Below are positions 48,696-59,418 of a stretch of 64,000 nt of DNA, piece after piece (the first letter of the stretch is position 1; each line of letters opens with the position of its first letter). The notes under the pieces are model-generated. The model was not told the origin of the DNA, did no database searches, and saw only the letters and a program-made list of their open reading frames with translations. The stretch is taken from the NCBI GenBank assembly GCA_916700875.1, contig CAKAKS010000039.1:12151544-12215543 (forward strand), in the 5' to 3' direction. This stretch comes from Sebastes aleutianus. Taxonomy: Eukaryota > Chordata > Actinopteri > Perciformes > Sebastidae. Both the position numbers and the translations under genes were made by a program.

Positions 48696-48990
48696 TGATT
48701 CAGGAGGCGCATGGCTTAGCTCACGTTGCAAGGGGGGAAGTTAAGAGAAAGAGTACAAAAGAGTATGGTTTTTGGGCACCATGATTGCTTGAACAGATTG
48801 ATTATGTCATAGGCAGGGGTACTATCTGTCCAACAAAACGAAAAGATGCTCAATCGGTTGCCAAGTTCTTATGCAGAGAGGTCATAAGCAGGTGGGGACT
48901 TCCAGATCGAATATCCTCAGACAATGGAAAAGAGTTTGTGGATAAGACGGTGAAATTGATTTTGAAAAAAAAAAAAAAAAACTAGGAATT
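48695..48990 (+). pseudogene. pol: pol relic: integrase fragments
   Basis: One frame (from 48695, overlapping the gag stop) first shows an HGLAH zinc-binding-like motif and EYGFWAP. It then has an in-frame stop at 48782-48784, and then core-domain sequence PTKRKDAQSVAKFLCREV and SSDNGKEF. The Asp in SSDNG corresponds to the second catalytic acid of the D,D(35)E triad. The first Asp and the Glu region are missing. An A17 run (48965-48981) shifts the frame, and an env segment follows. Protease, reverse transcriptase and RNase H are absent. The fragment is non-functional. Confidence 0.85.
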
Positions 48991-50236
48991 AAAATATTTT
49001 GTTTAATGAGGTTAGGTGGATGAAAATTAAAGATGATTGTTCTCTTGTCTTGCGTAACGTTACTCGGGAAGACGAAGGAGAAGACAGGTGTTCTTATGAA
49101 GAACCGGAGTTTAAATTTGTTCCATATCAAAATTATTGGATCAAAGGTCGTGTGACTCGTAGAGTGACACTCTTGATAAAAGATTTGAGGCCTATTGGAG
49201 CTTCTATGAGTACTAAAGAAGTTCAGAAACAATTTACTACAGTAATCACTCCAAAGGTGATTAGTACACAGATAAAGCTGGATATGTTAGTTCCGGAAAC
49301 AACTAAGAATGTTCATACGCCTACTCAGGCTACTACTCTAGTTATGACTTCAAAGGGGATGAATGCTACAAAAGTGACGACATCCGTGGCATCTACGACA
49401 TTTGTAAATACAACGCAGACATCTAATATGACATCTTGGACCTTTAAGGATGTGATTAATGTAATCCAGAAGCAAATGTCAAAAATAGAGCCTAGCGTGA
49501 ACAGCAGTAATGACAGTGTTGAAGTTAGAGATCAGAGGATAGAAGAGAAGTATGTAGAGTCATCTACGTTCAGCTCAGAGGCTGCTACTTTAAATTTGAA
49601 ATCAATAAATAATGATAATGCTTTCAATCAGAGTACTACCTTGGCGGCAACATTAACGCCTAGGAAATTGGAGAATGTGACACAGACACTTGATAAAGTA
49701 TCCTTGAAAGTGAATGAGATGGTAAATAAGAGCCGGAAGTCTATGTTAGAGATGGGGATTAGTGTGAATAGTAGGAAGGAGATTGAGGAAGTGAAGGTTG
49801 GAAATTCATCTGAGACTGTTCAGAGGAATATTGTAGATGTGGGAAAGGAGTTTGTTGACTCGGATCAGATATCACAGGAGATGTTTGATCAGAACCATGT
49901 ATTGCAGAAGAGAGAAGCTAAATGGAAAGCATATGGATTTGATGCTTTAGCGTTGGGAATTGTAGACCCATGGGCAGGTAGAAATTTATGGTTTCAGCAG
50001 TTAACACACTCAGTGAGATCAATCAGGAAAGTGAAGGGTCCATGTGTGTTGAAAGTACCAACACCAGGTACATGGCCTTCAATTTTGGAGGCGGTACCGG
50101 AACCATTAACTATGGCATGTCAATCTTCTGTACTGTCATGGCTCTTGTATCAACAGCAATCATCAGTGGATAAAGTGATGGCTTTATCAGTGAACCTTTT
50201 TAAGCCTAGAGTGAATTGTTCTTGGTTGGCAGGATA
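48991..50236 (+). pseudogene. env: env relic: Ig-like stub, Ser/Thr-rich region, partial surface subunit
   Basis: This is a 5'-truncated open frame of about 410 codons, first possible initiator a TTG at 48999. Near its start CSLVLRNVTREDEGEDRC resembles the end of an Ig V-set domain (pattern DxGxYxC, here with Asp for Tyr). About 220 residues rich in Ser and Thr with several N-glycosylation sequons follow, then a KREAKW dibasic point. The last part (NLWFQQLTHSVRSI, then a GPC and a TPGTWP motif) resembles the N-terminal part of gammaretroviral-type surface subunits. It stops at 50234-50236, where a deletion joins it to the membrane anchor in another frame. I infer that no functional glycoprotein is made. 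Confidence 0.7.
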
Positions 50237-50238
50237 AA

Positions 50239-50475
50239 TTGGGGCCACTAGGAGCAGTGTTAGTTCAGGTTTTGGTAGCGCTCGTTCTGTCGTTGTGTGT
50301 GATGTTTTGTTTTTGCACGCTGTTGTTGACCTTTGCAAAGGCTATGATAATTAGATGGGTTGGAGTTGTGCTGCCCGGCGATCAAACGCTGATGCCATTG
50401 TTACACGAAGCTGACACGGACGTAGATGAGGATGACGCAATAAAGATCGAATTGGTGGAGGAATATCCATTTTAA
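50239..50475 (+). pseudogene. env: env relic: membrane anchor and cytoplasmic tail
   Basis: This frame lacks an ATG at its start (TTG at 50239). It codes GPLGAVLVQVLVALVLSLCV and further hydrophobic residues typical of a retroviral transmembrane-subunit anchor, followed by a 40-residue acidic tail ending VEEYPF. Fusion peptide, immunosuppressive-type region and CX6CC motif are not present, so most of the transmembrane subunit was deleted. Confidence 0.75.
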
Positions 50476-51441
50476 ATATCTCATATGATTATAATCATAT
50501 TGTTTACCTCTGTTTTTGCTTGTGTAGTTTGTAGTGTTGCTGTTGTTTTGCTCTTTCGAGACTTTGTGTAGTCTCGAAGGGGGGGTATGGCAACAAATGA
50601 ACAATATGATTAATGGACATTTATGAACAATATGATTAATTTCACATTTTTACTTATAGAACTGTTCTTATTCTGTGTTTGATGTTTTAATTTGTATCTG
50701 TTCTGTATGCAAAAGATACTGGTTTTCTTTTCTTTCATTCTAGAACATATTGGGGGAAGACCACTGTGAGGGTGGTGGATTGTCAGGGACTCCGAGGGGC
50801 TGAATGAGTTCAGACACTTCAAACATGAAAATACGAATGGACCTGAAGAACTCTAAACGTGGACTGTCGATACAACATCCAGAGTCAAGACGTCATCGAT
50901 ACTACACCGGCGTCAAGGCTGCTGAGAAACTACAGCGTTATACAGTCTTATGTCTTCTCTTAGATGTTACATTAGTATTCTTAAAAATGAATTTTCGTTT
51001 TTGTGTATTACATGCTTGGCAAATGATGGTTTCTAAATATAATGGGACCTCAGATGTTTTATTTTTCTCGATGTTTAGGGACAGTGGGGTAGGCAGGAAA
51101 AGGTCCATAGAAAGGGGCGATGGGTCGACCAGCCTGACTTTGGACATTGTTTTGTTTTAATTTGCTGAGAGTTCCATATGTATTTGTTTAAGTCATTTCC
51201 ATACACAAATTGCTAAATTTCCTCATTTCAGTATTATGGAGTACTACGTATGGTCGCCTTGGCAGAGGGACCGTGAGAGAATTTTCCTGTATACATTGTT
51301 TAATGGATATTTCAAGAAAGATTAGCTGCCTGACAGGTTTTTCACTCTCACTTTTATACTCCATACAGTTGTTTCAATGGTAAAAAGGACAGGTTGTTAA
51401 AATTGTCATGATAATACACCTGTATGTCTCTTCTTTTATTT
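50476..51441 (+). other. Provirus 3' non-coding segment
   Basis: This is about 1 kb between env and the 3' LTR. It holds the first hairpin plus G7 tract (50555-50585), a direct repeat GAACAATATGATTAAT (near 50597 and 50623) and a 118-codon frame (50804-51160) with no recognisable domain. It reads like an extra segment between two copies of the polypurine region. Confidence 0.6.
50555..50585 (+). other. Hairpin plus polypurine tract, internal copy
   Basis: TTCGAGACT (50555-50563), a 6-nt loop and AGTCTCGAA (50570-50578) form a perfect 9-bp stem followed by G7. The same arrangement precedes the 3' LTR. Confidence 0.7.
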
Positions 51442-51442
51442 T

Positions 51443-51477
51443 TTCGAGACTTTGTTTAAGTCTCGAAGGGGGGAATA
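51443..51477 (+). other. Hairpin plus polypurine tract at 3' LTR
   Basis: TTCGAGACT (51443-51451), a 7-nt loop and AGTCTCGAA (51459-51467) are followed by GGGGGGAATA directly before the 3' LTR. The purine run is like that of murine leukaemia virus and would prime plus-strand DNA synthesis. Confidence 0.85.
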
Positions 51478-51878
51478 TGTGGTATATTTTCAGGTCTTGC
51501 ACCGGACAGAGAGGCCACTCATTGTAAACATAAGACCGAGAGGCCCCTAGTTGTAAACATATGTGCAGGAAGCGGACGGGGAGACCTGGGGTCATGCGGT
51601 GGATCCTGGGGCTGAAAGATAAGCATGTAGGTCAAAGGTCACATACCTAAGCATACGCTCAGCTCAGCAAGTTGCCTGAGATGAACCCTATATAAGGAGG
51701 TGCGGGAGCCCCGAAGTTTAGGGACTTGCAGATCTGACTTGAGACCTCCGGACGATTCTAGAACGTTCGTTATGACATGTGTTGCTTGTTTGTAATAAAC
51801 TCTATACCAGCAAGAACAGTGTCCTCGGAGCATCCTTTCTCATCACTTCAACAGCACTGTCGCAGAAAAGATACTACA
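51478..51878 (+). repeat. 3' LTR
   Basis: It is 401 bp and apparently identical to the 5' LTR across its whole length. It repeats all motifs at an offset of +7688, including the DR1 at 51629-51641 and the TATA box at 51689-51697. Its promoter would read into the TRIM-B first part in antisense. Confidence 0.95.
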
Positions 51879-52008
51879 CGTGTTTCTCTGTCCACCAGCT
51901 CTGCAGACAGACTTTACAGAAGCTGTGGCTACATGACAGGATGACAGGATCTTTAAAGATGTCGTGGCAGACAGAACAGCAGAGATCGTCCTCTAATCTG
52001 GAAGCCAT
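51879..52008 (-). pseudogene. TRIM-B, 5' part (start codon to mid-RING)
   Basis: ATG at 52008 starts MASRLEDDLC, and the frame runs through RING ligands C11, C14, C26, H28, C31 and C34 to residue 43 (His). The provirus then interrupts it before C47 and C50. The first four bases (51879-51882, CGTG) are the right copy of the target duplication. Transcription from the TRIM-B promoter would enter the provirus antisense, giving at most a truncated RING peptide. Confidence 0.92.
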
Positions 52009-52076
52009 TTAGTCTCTGAGTGAATCTGAAAACACAGCAGGCAGACGGCTCAGCCACTCCCTGTTCCCTGAAAGTT

Positions 52077-52088
52077 ACTTTCACTTTG
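52077..52088 (-). promoter_or_regulatory. IRF-like site upstream of TRIM-B
   Basis: The gene strand reads CAAAGTGAAAGT, matching 11 of 12 positions of the IRF element GAAASTGAAASY, 69-80 bp upstream of the ATG. Confidence 0.45.
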
Positions 52089-53397
52089 AGACTTTGTTCT
52101 TGTAAAACTCTGGTTCAGTTTGTGGATTCAGCAGCTGGTTGAAGTGGTAGTATTCTAGTATTCCCAGTATTCCCTCCTGTAGATGTCCTCTCTCAGTGGA
52201 AGTGGTGGTTTTGGTCTGAAGTTCAATCTCATCGTCCGTCTCTCAGTGTGTGTGTCTTGACAGTATAACGGAATAACAACCTGTTCCCTGGTGTGTCTCA
52301 GGTGAGTCAGGGGATGGGACCAGTTTGTGAGGTTGAGATTCATTCCAAACTGCTTAAAGGCACAGTTACACATGTGAAAGTTCACCAAAGCTGAACTCCA
52401 CTCACTCCTTGACTGTATGAGCTGCAGATGTGTGTGTTTGCATGTAGAGGGGAAAGTTAAACAGCCAGTAGTAACAAAAAATAAAATGAATCACAATTCT
52501 ATAAATCAATAAATAACCCAATATGAACATGAATGTGTGTGTAGATTTGCATTTACAATGTTAAAATGTTATAAATCAGTGGTTATATCGATGTTCTTCT
52601 TTTTTCCTTCAATAATAAGTAAGGGAGTCATGTTTCAGATTCTGTACGAGGCAGGCATGATGGGAAATGTGGTTCATCCCTGTCGCTACGATACTCAGGA
52701 CACTTCCTGCATGTCTATGGCATTTTACACTTCATGATATAGCCTAGCGTCTAGCGGACTTTAGTTAGTTAGTAACATTTCCTTTCTCATCATAGCTCTT
52801 CTACTCTTACTTGGTTTAACATTAAGTCACTGTATCTCTTACATGATGTCATACTAGCTTGTCAGGAGGGAGGTTAAATAACGCTCCAAACGTAAGCAGG
52901 TTTTTGGCGAGGAAAAAAAGGTCATGGCCATTTTCAAAGGGGTCCCTTGACCTCTGAACCTTGGCTTGGTCACTACAGGGGGGAGAAACAAAATGGCATT
53001 GGCAGTGTTACTATGGTTACTACTCAAAGACCGCTCATGTTCACATCCTCCTTTAACTTATAAAACAGAAAAAAATAAAACTCAGAAAACCATTTCTACA
53101 CTCATATAGATATGTCTGACTGGTTTGAGGTATTTATAAGGTTAAGAAAGTTAACACAAAACAATGCAGAGGTCTTAAAAGGTAACATGATCTTTACGTT
53201 CACACACGGCTAATCGATAGCTTACTATGCTAATGTTAGTTTAGTATGTCAACTCACCGGAGAGAGTAATCCAGAGTAATCCAGAGTAATCCAGAGTAAT
53301 CCAAAAAAAAACGCACATCGATGTCAAAGTAATCCTCTGGTCTCACAACCAATAACACCGTAAAAAAAGAAATTAACTCAAGTAAGTAAGTAGGCTA

Positions 53398-53525
53398 AGT
53401 ACGTACGTACGTAACTTGCAAATAGAGATGTTCCGATGCCATTTTTTTCCCATCACGATACCGATTCTGATACGTACGTACATACATACGTGTACATACG
53501 TACATACATACATACATACATACAT
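53398..53525. repeat. TACG/TACA tetranucleotide tandems
   Basis: Runs of TACG and TACA flank the sequence AACTTGCAAATAGAGATGTTC. The homologous arrays in unit C lie at 57708-57836. Confidence 0.8.
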
Positions 53526-55063
53526 AACTCTAAATTCATAATGAGTACTTTAACTTGTGATACTTTTTGGTCTAATACTTCTGTACTTTCAAATAATGTA
53601 GGATTTTGAATGCAGGACCTTAGTTGCAATGGAGTAGCCTACTTTTCATTGTAGTAAGGGCTGGGCAATAAATCAACATGTACATATGCATGTAACAGCG
53701 GAAATTGTCACGTGTTGCTGGACATTCGTAGGAAAACGCACGAAAAATGAGGAATAACTTTTCATAAGATATCATACAATGGATGAATCACATGAGGAAA
53801 CGTTGTTCTATGTCACAGGCTCATTAGAATATACCGCCCACAGCTTGAGAACTACCTTTGCAAAGGTGCAACATATTTTTCTCACAAGCCAATCAGAGCA
53901 GACTGGGCTTCTTAAAGAGACAGGCGCTAAACCTGAGCGTTCCAGACAGAGGGTGAATACAGGTATATTCAGACAGACAGTATGAGAAAAATGATGTTTT
54001 TTGAACATTAAAGCATGTAAACATGTTCTAGTTGAAACTCAAAATATAAGTATGAACCTGGAAATGAGCATGATATGTCTCTTTTAACCCATTAAGACCT
54101 GAGGGGCCGCCTAAAAAAAACACTTAAACCTGAGCCGTTCTTGAAAACCTCCTAAAATCTGAGTGTTTCTGAAAAACTTGACAGAATTATCAACGTTGAC
54201 AAAAACCTTTATTTCTCAGCCTCTGGAGCAGATAGAAACATGAAATAAAAAACATTTGACAGCTTAGACTTTTGGCTTTGATGAGAACTTATTGGTTTTG
54301 TCCTAAAAAACATTATCATTCTCCCAAAATAGCATTTCCATAATGCATTTTTCCTTACCCATGTGTTTTTTTTAGCGAATCACCAAACTAGAAATCAGTC
54401 AGAGCTCACAGTGTATCTCTGCCAAGGCTGCATCAGTCCTCCATTTATTATTTTCATGATAGAACATTTTTAGAAATAACAAAAAAAAAAATTGTTCTAC
54501 CCAGATGTTCAGATGTCTGTTGACCTACAAATCACCAAATATACACAGCGGTTCAATAAGCATTATTGTGCACTAGTGGCAGCAGACTATAAACAGCAGG
54601 TTATGACTGTGTAACTGAAGCCTGATGTACAAAGCAACATTTACTAAAGCTTTGACTCTGACAGGTAGTTTTACTGAGGATGATAACTGAAACGCTTACG
54701 CCCTTACATTTTAAAGTTACAACTGAGAATGAGAATAATGTAAAAAGTTCATTCATTCCCTCTAATATCGCAAATCGTATTGTAATTTCAATATCACTCA
54801 AAATAATCCTAATTAAATAATTTTTCAAAATCGTTCAGTCCTAACAAAAACTAGTGTAACAAATGTTACTGTTTTTTGTTTGTTTATACTATTTGTCTGT
54901 TGTTTTAACATCTTTGACTCTAAATTAAAAAATGTTACACTTTTTTCACATTTTTTCTTGTTCTACTGTAGATGTCATCCACATCGCCATGACAACCAAC
55001 ATCATCATCAGGACAACATAGTCACATGTTCCTCAAAGACTCTGAGAAGAAAATTCAGCATGT

Positions 55064-55064
55064 T

Positions 55065-55097
<33 letters not shown>

Positions 55098-55098
55098 T
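55064..55098. repeat. (ATC)n microsatellite after TRIM-C stop
   Basis: This is the shortest of the four homologous arrays, placed right after the TRIM-C stop codon. Confidence 0.9.
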
Positions 55099-56494
55099 AT
55101 TTCTGTTGTCCTACAGTCACAGAGACCTTCACTGGTAAAACCTTCAGTGGGAGATCATCCTTAATGTTAATGTATGGAAACATCTTCTCAGTGAAAGTGT
55201 GTGTGAAGGTGTGTATGTGTGTGTTAGTATCAGGATCAAAGAACGACAGCTTTCCTTCGTTCCAGTGAAGATTCACTCTGATCCTCTGGAGCTTCTTCTG
55301 CACTACGAGAACAATGGATGGACCTGATGGGGAGAATGTTCTGTATTTACCATTAAAGAACCATATTCTCCATAATCCAGACTCTATGTCTCCCTTCCTC
55401 TGGACAGACTCTGCTAACACACCCAGTGACCAGTATGTACTGTCTCCAACCTGGACGTTCCAGCTGTGAGTCCCTGAGTTAAAGCCCTCAGAACCGAGGA
55501 CAGACCATGAAAAGTAACTATCAATCCTCTCTGGATTATCAGGAAGCTGCTGTTTCTCTCCTGCTCTCACACTGGTCAGATCTTCAGACAGGATGAGTTC
55601 TGGATGAGCAGTGTTTGGGTCCAGAATCACAGGAGTGTAGGAGACCATGTCCTTCATCTTGTTCCAGATGTTGAAGGTCAGGTTGCCCAGGTGTTTGGCC
55701 TGGTCTATCAGAGCTCCTGAGAGCAGCTGTGGATCCTCCAGCAGGGGGCGCTGCTGGACTCTTTCCACTGCAGCCTTGTAGTTGAGCAGGAATGAGACGT
55801 CTTCAGCTCTCAGCTCGTCCTCTGTGGCTCTGACTGTGTCTGAAAGAGCTGCTATCTCTCTGCTCACAGCCTCCATCTTCTCCTTCATCATCTGACTCTT
55901 CTGCTCCTCTTCCTCCCTCAGCGCAGCCATCCTGGCCTCCTCTTCCTCTTCTAGAAACTGGTGAAGCTTCTTAAACTGCTCCTTAATCTGCCTCTCTGTG
56001 TGTCGGGCCTGGACCTTCATGTGTTCTGCTGTTTGATCAAACTTCACTTTAACTTCTTCAAAAACCTTTAACTTCTCCTTTAAGGGCTCCAGAGTTTCCT
56101 GAAGTTCCTTCTTGTGTTGTCGTGCAGCTTCATCGATGGGTCTGATTCTGTGGTTGGTGTGTTTTTCTGAATCTCTGCAGACGAGACACACCGGCTGCTG
56201 ATGGTCCAGACAGAAGAGTTTGAGTTTCTCAGAGTGCAGACTGCAGAGAGCCTCTGAAGATCTCTGAGCTCTCTCCTGTAAGAAACTCTCACACAGGTTA
56301 TTTAAAGCCAAGTTAGGAGGTGGGTCCTTTGAAGATCTTCTCTTACAAAGTGGACACTCTTGGACGTGTTTCTCTGTCCACCAGCTCTGCAGACAGACTT
56401 TACAGAAGCTGTGGCTACATGATAGGATGACAGGATCTTTAAAGACGTCGTAGCAGACAGAACAGCAGAGATCGTCCTCTAATCTGGAAGCCAT
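55097..56494 (-). CDS. TRIM-C: RING/B-box/coiled-coil/PRY-SPRY E3 ubiquitin ligase, 465 aa
   Basis: This is a single open frame from ATG at 56494 with the same domain order and zinc ligands as TRIM-A. RING, B-box and coiled coil are nearly identical to TRIM-B and TRIM-D (NNLCESF and MRVSYRR-antisense words shared). The SPRY segment differs locally: ERIDSYFSWSV, GDIESGLWRIWFFNGKYRTF, SPSGPSIVLVV and MFPYINIKDDLPLK. It ends VGQQK plus stop directly before an (ATC)n array. An IRF-like site lies 69-80 bp upstream. It is probably a functional E3 ligase, presumably immune related by family. The partner is unknown. Confidence 0.93.
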
Positions 56495-56562
56495 TTAGTC
56501 TCTGAGTGAAGCTGAAAACACAGCAGGCAGACGGCTCAGCCACTCCCTGTTCCCTGAAAGTT

Positions 56563-56574
56563 ACTTTCACTTTG
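56563..56574 (-). promoter_or_regulatory. IRF-like site upstream of TRIM-C
   Basis: CAAAGTGAAAGT on the gene strand, identical to the TRIM-B site and at the same distance from the ATG. Confidence 0.45.
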
Positions 56575-57707
56575 AGTCTTTGTTCTTGTAAAACTCTGGT
56601 TCAGTTTGTGGATTCAGCAGCTGGTTGAAGTGGTAGTATTCCAGTATTCACAGTATTCCCTCCTGTAGATGTCCTCTCTCAGCGGAAGTGGTGGTTTTGG
56701 TCTGAAGTTCAATCTCATCATCCGTCTCTTAGTGTGTGTGTGTCTTGACAGTATAACAGAATAACAACCTGTTCCCTGGTGTGTCTCAGGTGAGTCAGGG
56801 GATGGGACCAGTTTGTGAGGTTGAGATTCATTCCAAACTGCTTAAAGGCACAGTTACACATGTGAAAGTTCACCAAAGCTGAACTCCACTCACTCCTTGA
56901 CTGTATGAGCTGCAGATGTGTGTGTTTGCATGTAGAGGGGAAAGTTAAACAGCCAGTAGTAACAAAGAACAAGAATGAATCACAATTCTATAAATCAATA
57001 AATAATCCAATATGAACATGAGTGTGTGTGTAGATTTGCATTTACAATGTTAGAATGTTATAAATCAGTGGTTATATTGATGTTCTTCTTCTTTCCTTCA
57101 ATAATAAGTAAGGAGTCATGTTTTTGATTCTGTATCGGAAATAGATCGGAATTAGCTTCCGATTTCAACCATCGAAATCAAAACCAGGATTGATGATTTA
57201 CAGCTGGACTCAGGAAATGTAACAGCCACTTCACTCATGGTTAAAAATATAAACCAGCACAAAAATCACAATTACAAACAAAGCCACCATGTTCTGAACA
57301 GACACATTACATTACAAACACTAACTAAAGGAACATTTGCATTTTGGAACATAAAACAGCAAACTTAAACTACTCAGTCCAGCACTCGGGACGAGGCAGG
57401 CATGATGGGAAATGTGGGCCATCCCTGTCGCTACGATACTCAGGACACTTCCTGCATGTCTATGGCATTTTACACTTCATGATATAGCCTAGCGTCTAGC
57501 AGACTTTAGTTAGTTAGTAACATTTCCTTTACTCATCATAGCTCTTCTACTCTTACTTGGTTTAACATTAAGTCACTGTATCTCTTACATTATGTCATAC
57601 TAGCTTGTCAGGAGGGAAAAACACGCACATCGATGTCAAAGTAATCCTCTGGTCTCACAACCAATAACACTGTAAAAAAAGAAATTAACTCAAGTAAGTA
57701 AGTAGGC

Positions 57708-57836
57708 TAAGTACGTACGTACGGAACTTGCAAATAGAGATGTTCCGATGCCATTTTTTTCCCATCACAATACCGATTCTGATACGTACGTACATACATA
57801 CATGTACATACGTTCATACATACATACATACATACA
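57708..57836. repeat. TACG/TACA tetranucleotide tandems (unit C)
   Basis: Homologous to 53398-53525, with a different unit count. Confidence 0.8.
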
Positions 57837-59346
57837 TAACTCTAAATTCATAATGAGTACTTTAACTTGTGATACTTTTTGGTCTAATACTTCTGTACTT
57901 TCAAATAATGTAGGATTTTGAATGCATGACCTTAGCTGCAATGGAGTAGCCTACTTTTCATTGTAGTAAGGGCTGGGCAATAAATCAACATGTACATATG
58001 CATGTAACAGTGGAAATTGTCACGTGTTGCTGGACATTCGTAGGAAAACGCACGAAAAATTAGGAATAACTTTTCGTAAGATATCATACAATGGATAAAT
58101 CACATGAGGAAACGTTGTTCTATGTCACAGGCTCATTAGAATATACCGCCCACAGCTTGAGAACTACCTTTGCAGAGCTGCACCATATTTTTCTCACAAG
58201 CCAATCAGAGCAGACTGGGCTTCTTAAAGAGACAGGCGCTAAACCTGAGCGTTCCAGACAGAGGGTGAATACAGGTATATTCAGACAGACAGTATGAGAA
58301 AAATGATGTTTTTTGAACATTAAAGCATGTAAACATGTTCTAGTAGAAACTCAAAATATAAGTATGAACCTGGAAATGAGCATGATATGTCTCTTTTAAC
58401 CCATTAAGACCTGAGGGGCTAAAAAAACACTTAAACCTGAGCCGTTCTTGAAAACCTCCTAAAATCTGAGGGTTTCTGAAAAACTTGACAGAATTATCAA
58501 CGTTGACAAAAACCTTTATTTCTCAGCCTCTGGAGCAGATAGAAACATGAAATAAAAAACATTTGACAGCTTAGACTTTTGGCTTTGATGAGAACTTATT
58601 GGCTTTGTCCTAAAAAACATTATCATTCTCCCAAAATAGCATTTCCATAATGCATTTTTCCTTACTCATGTGTGTTTTTTAGCGAATCACCAAACTAGAA
58701 ATCAGTCAGAGCTCACAGTGTATCTCTGACAAGGCTGCACAGTCCTCCATTTATTATTTTCATGACAGAACATTTTTAGAAATAACAAAAAAAAAAAAAT
58801 TTCTACCCAGATGTTCAGATGTCTGTTGACCTACAAATCACCAAATATACACAGCGGTTCAATAAGCATTATTGTGCACTAGTGGCAGCAGACTATAAAC
58901 AGCAGGTTTCTATGACTGTGTAACTGAAGCCTGATGTACAAAGCAACATTTACTAAAGCTTTGACTCTGACAGGTAGTTTTACTGAGGACGATAACTGAA
59001 ACGCTTACGCCTTTACATTTTAAAGTTACAACTGAGAATGAGAATAATGTAAAAAGTTCATTCATTCCCTCTAATATCGCAAATCGTATTGTAATTTCTA
59101 TATCACTCAAAATAATCCTAATTAAATAATTTTTCAAAATCGTTCAGTCCTAACAAAAACTAGTGTAACAACAGTTACTGATTTTTGTTTGTTTATACTA
59201 TTTGTCTGTTGTTTTAACATCTTTGACTCTAAATTAAAACATTTTACACTTACTTATTATTTGTTGTTATACTATAGATGTCATCCACATCGCCATGCCA
59301 ACCAACATCATCATCAGGACAACATAGTCACATGTTCCTCAAAGAC

Positions 59347-59368
59347 TCAGAGAAGAAAATTCAGCATG

Positions 59369-59418
<50 letters not shown>

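Larger units (their letters stand above)
43790..51878 (+). mobile_element. Young, defective endogenous retrovirus (8,089 bp) in TRIM-B
   Basis: Two 401-bp LTRs starting TG and ending CA bound the element, with a 4-bp target duplication. Internal order: primer binding site, a 2.75-kb leader, gag (open), integrase relic, broken env, about 1 kb of non-coding sequence, polypurine tract. The PPPY motif, the murine leukaemia virus-like polypurine tract, the C-terminal gag helix and the 4-bp duplication point to the gamma/epsilon side of the retroviruses. It lies antisense to TRIM-B. Most of pol and much of env are missing, so it cannot replicate alone. The LTRs look identical by eye, so insertion was recent. 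An infectious or autonomous relative must have supplied the enzymes. Confidence 0.93.
41172..53690 (-). repeat. Segmental repeat unit B (contains TRIM-B and the provirus)
   Basis: This is homologous to units A, C and D, starting within the conserved ATAAGATATCATACAATGG word. After removing the 8,089-bp provirus and one 4-bp target copy it is about 4.4 kb. Its 5' part (52009-53690) holds the TRIM upstream region, a family-1 MITE stub (about 52848-52960), a short AATCCAGAGT tandem (53267-53302) and TACG/TACA tandems (53398-53525). Confidence 0.75.
53691..58002 (-). repeat. Segmental repeat unit C (contains TRIM-C)
   Basis: It begins GCATGTAACAGCGG and is 4.3 kb long. It contains a roughly 270-bp block (57130-57395) present in D but absent from B, and a family-1 MITE stub reduced to about 25 bp (57595-57620). 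Confidence 0.8.

Noticed and set aside
50804..51160. 118-codon frame between env relic and 3' LTR as a retroviral accessory gene
   Set aside because: No domain, no clear start context and no way to test conservation here. Mentioned only within the 3' non-coding segment.
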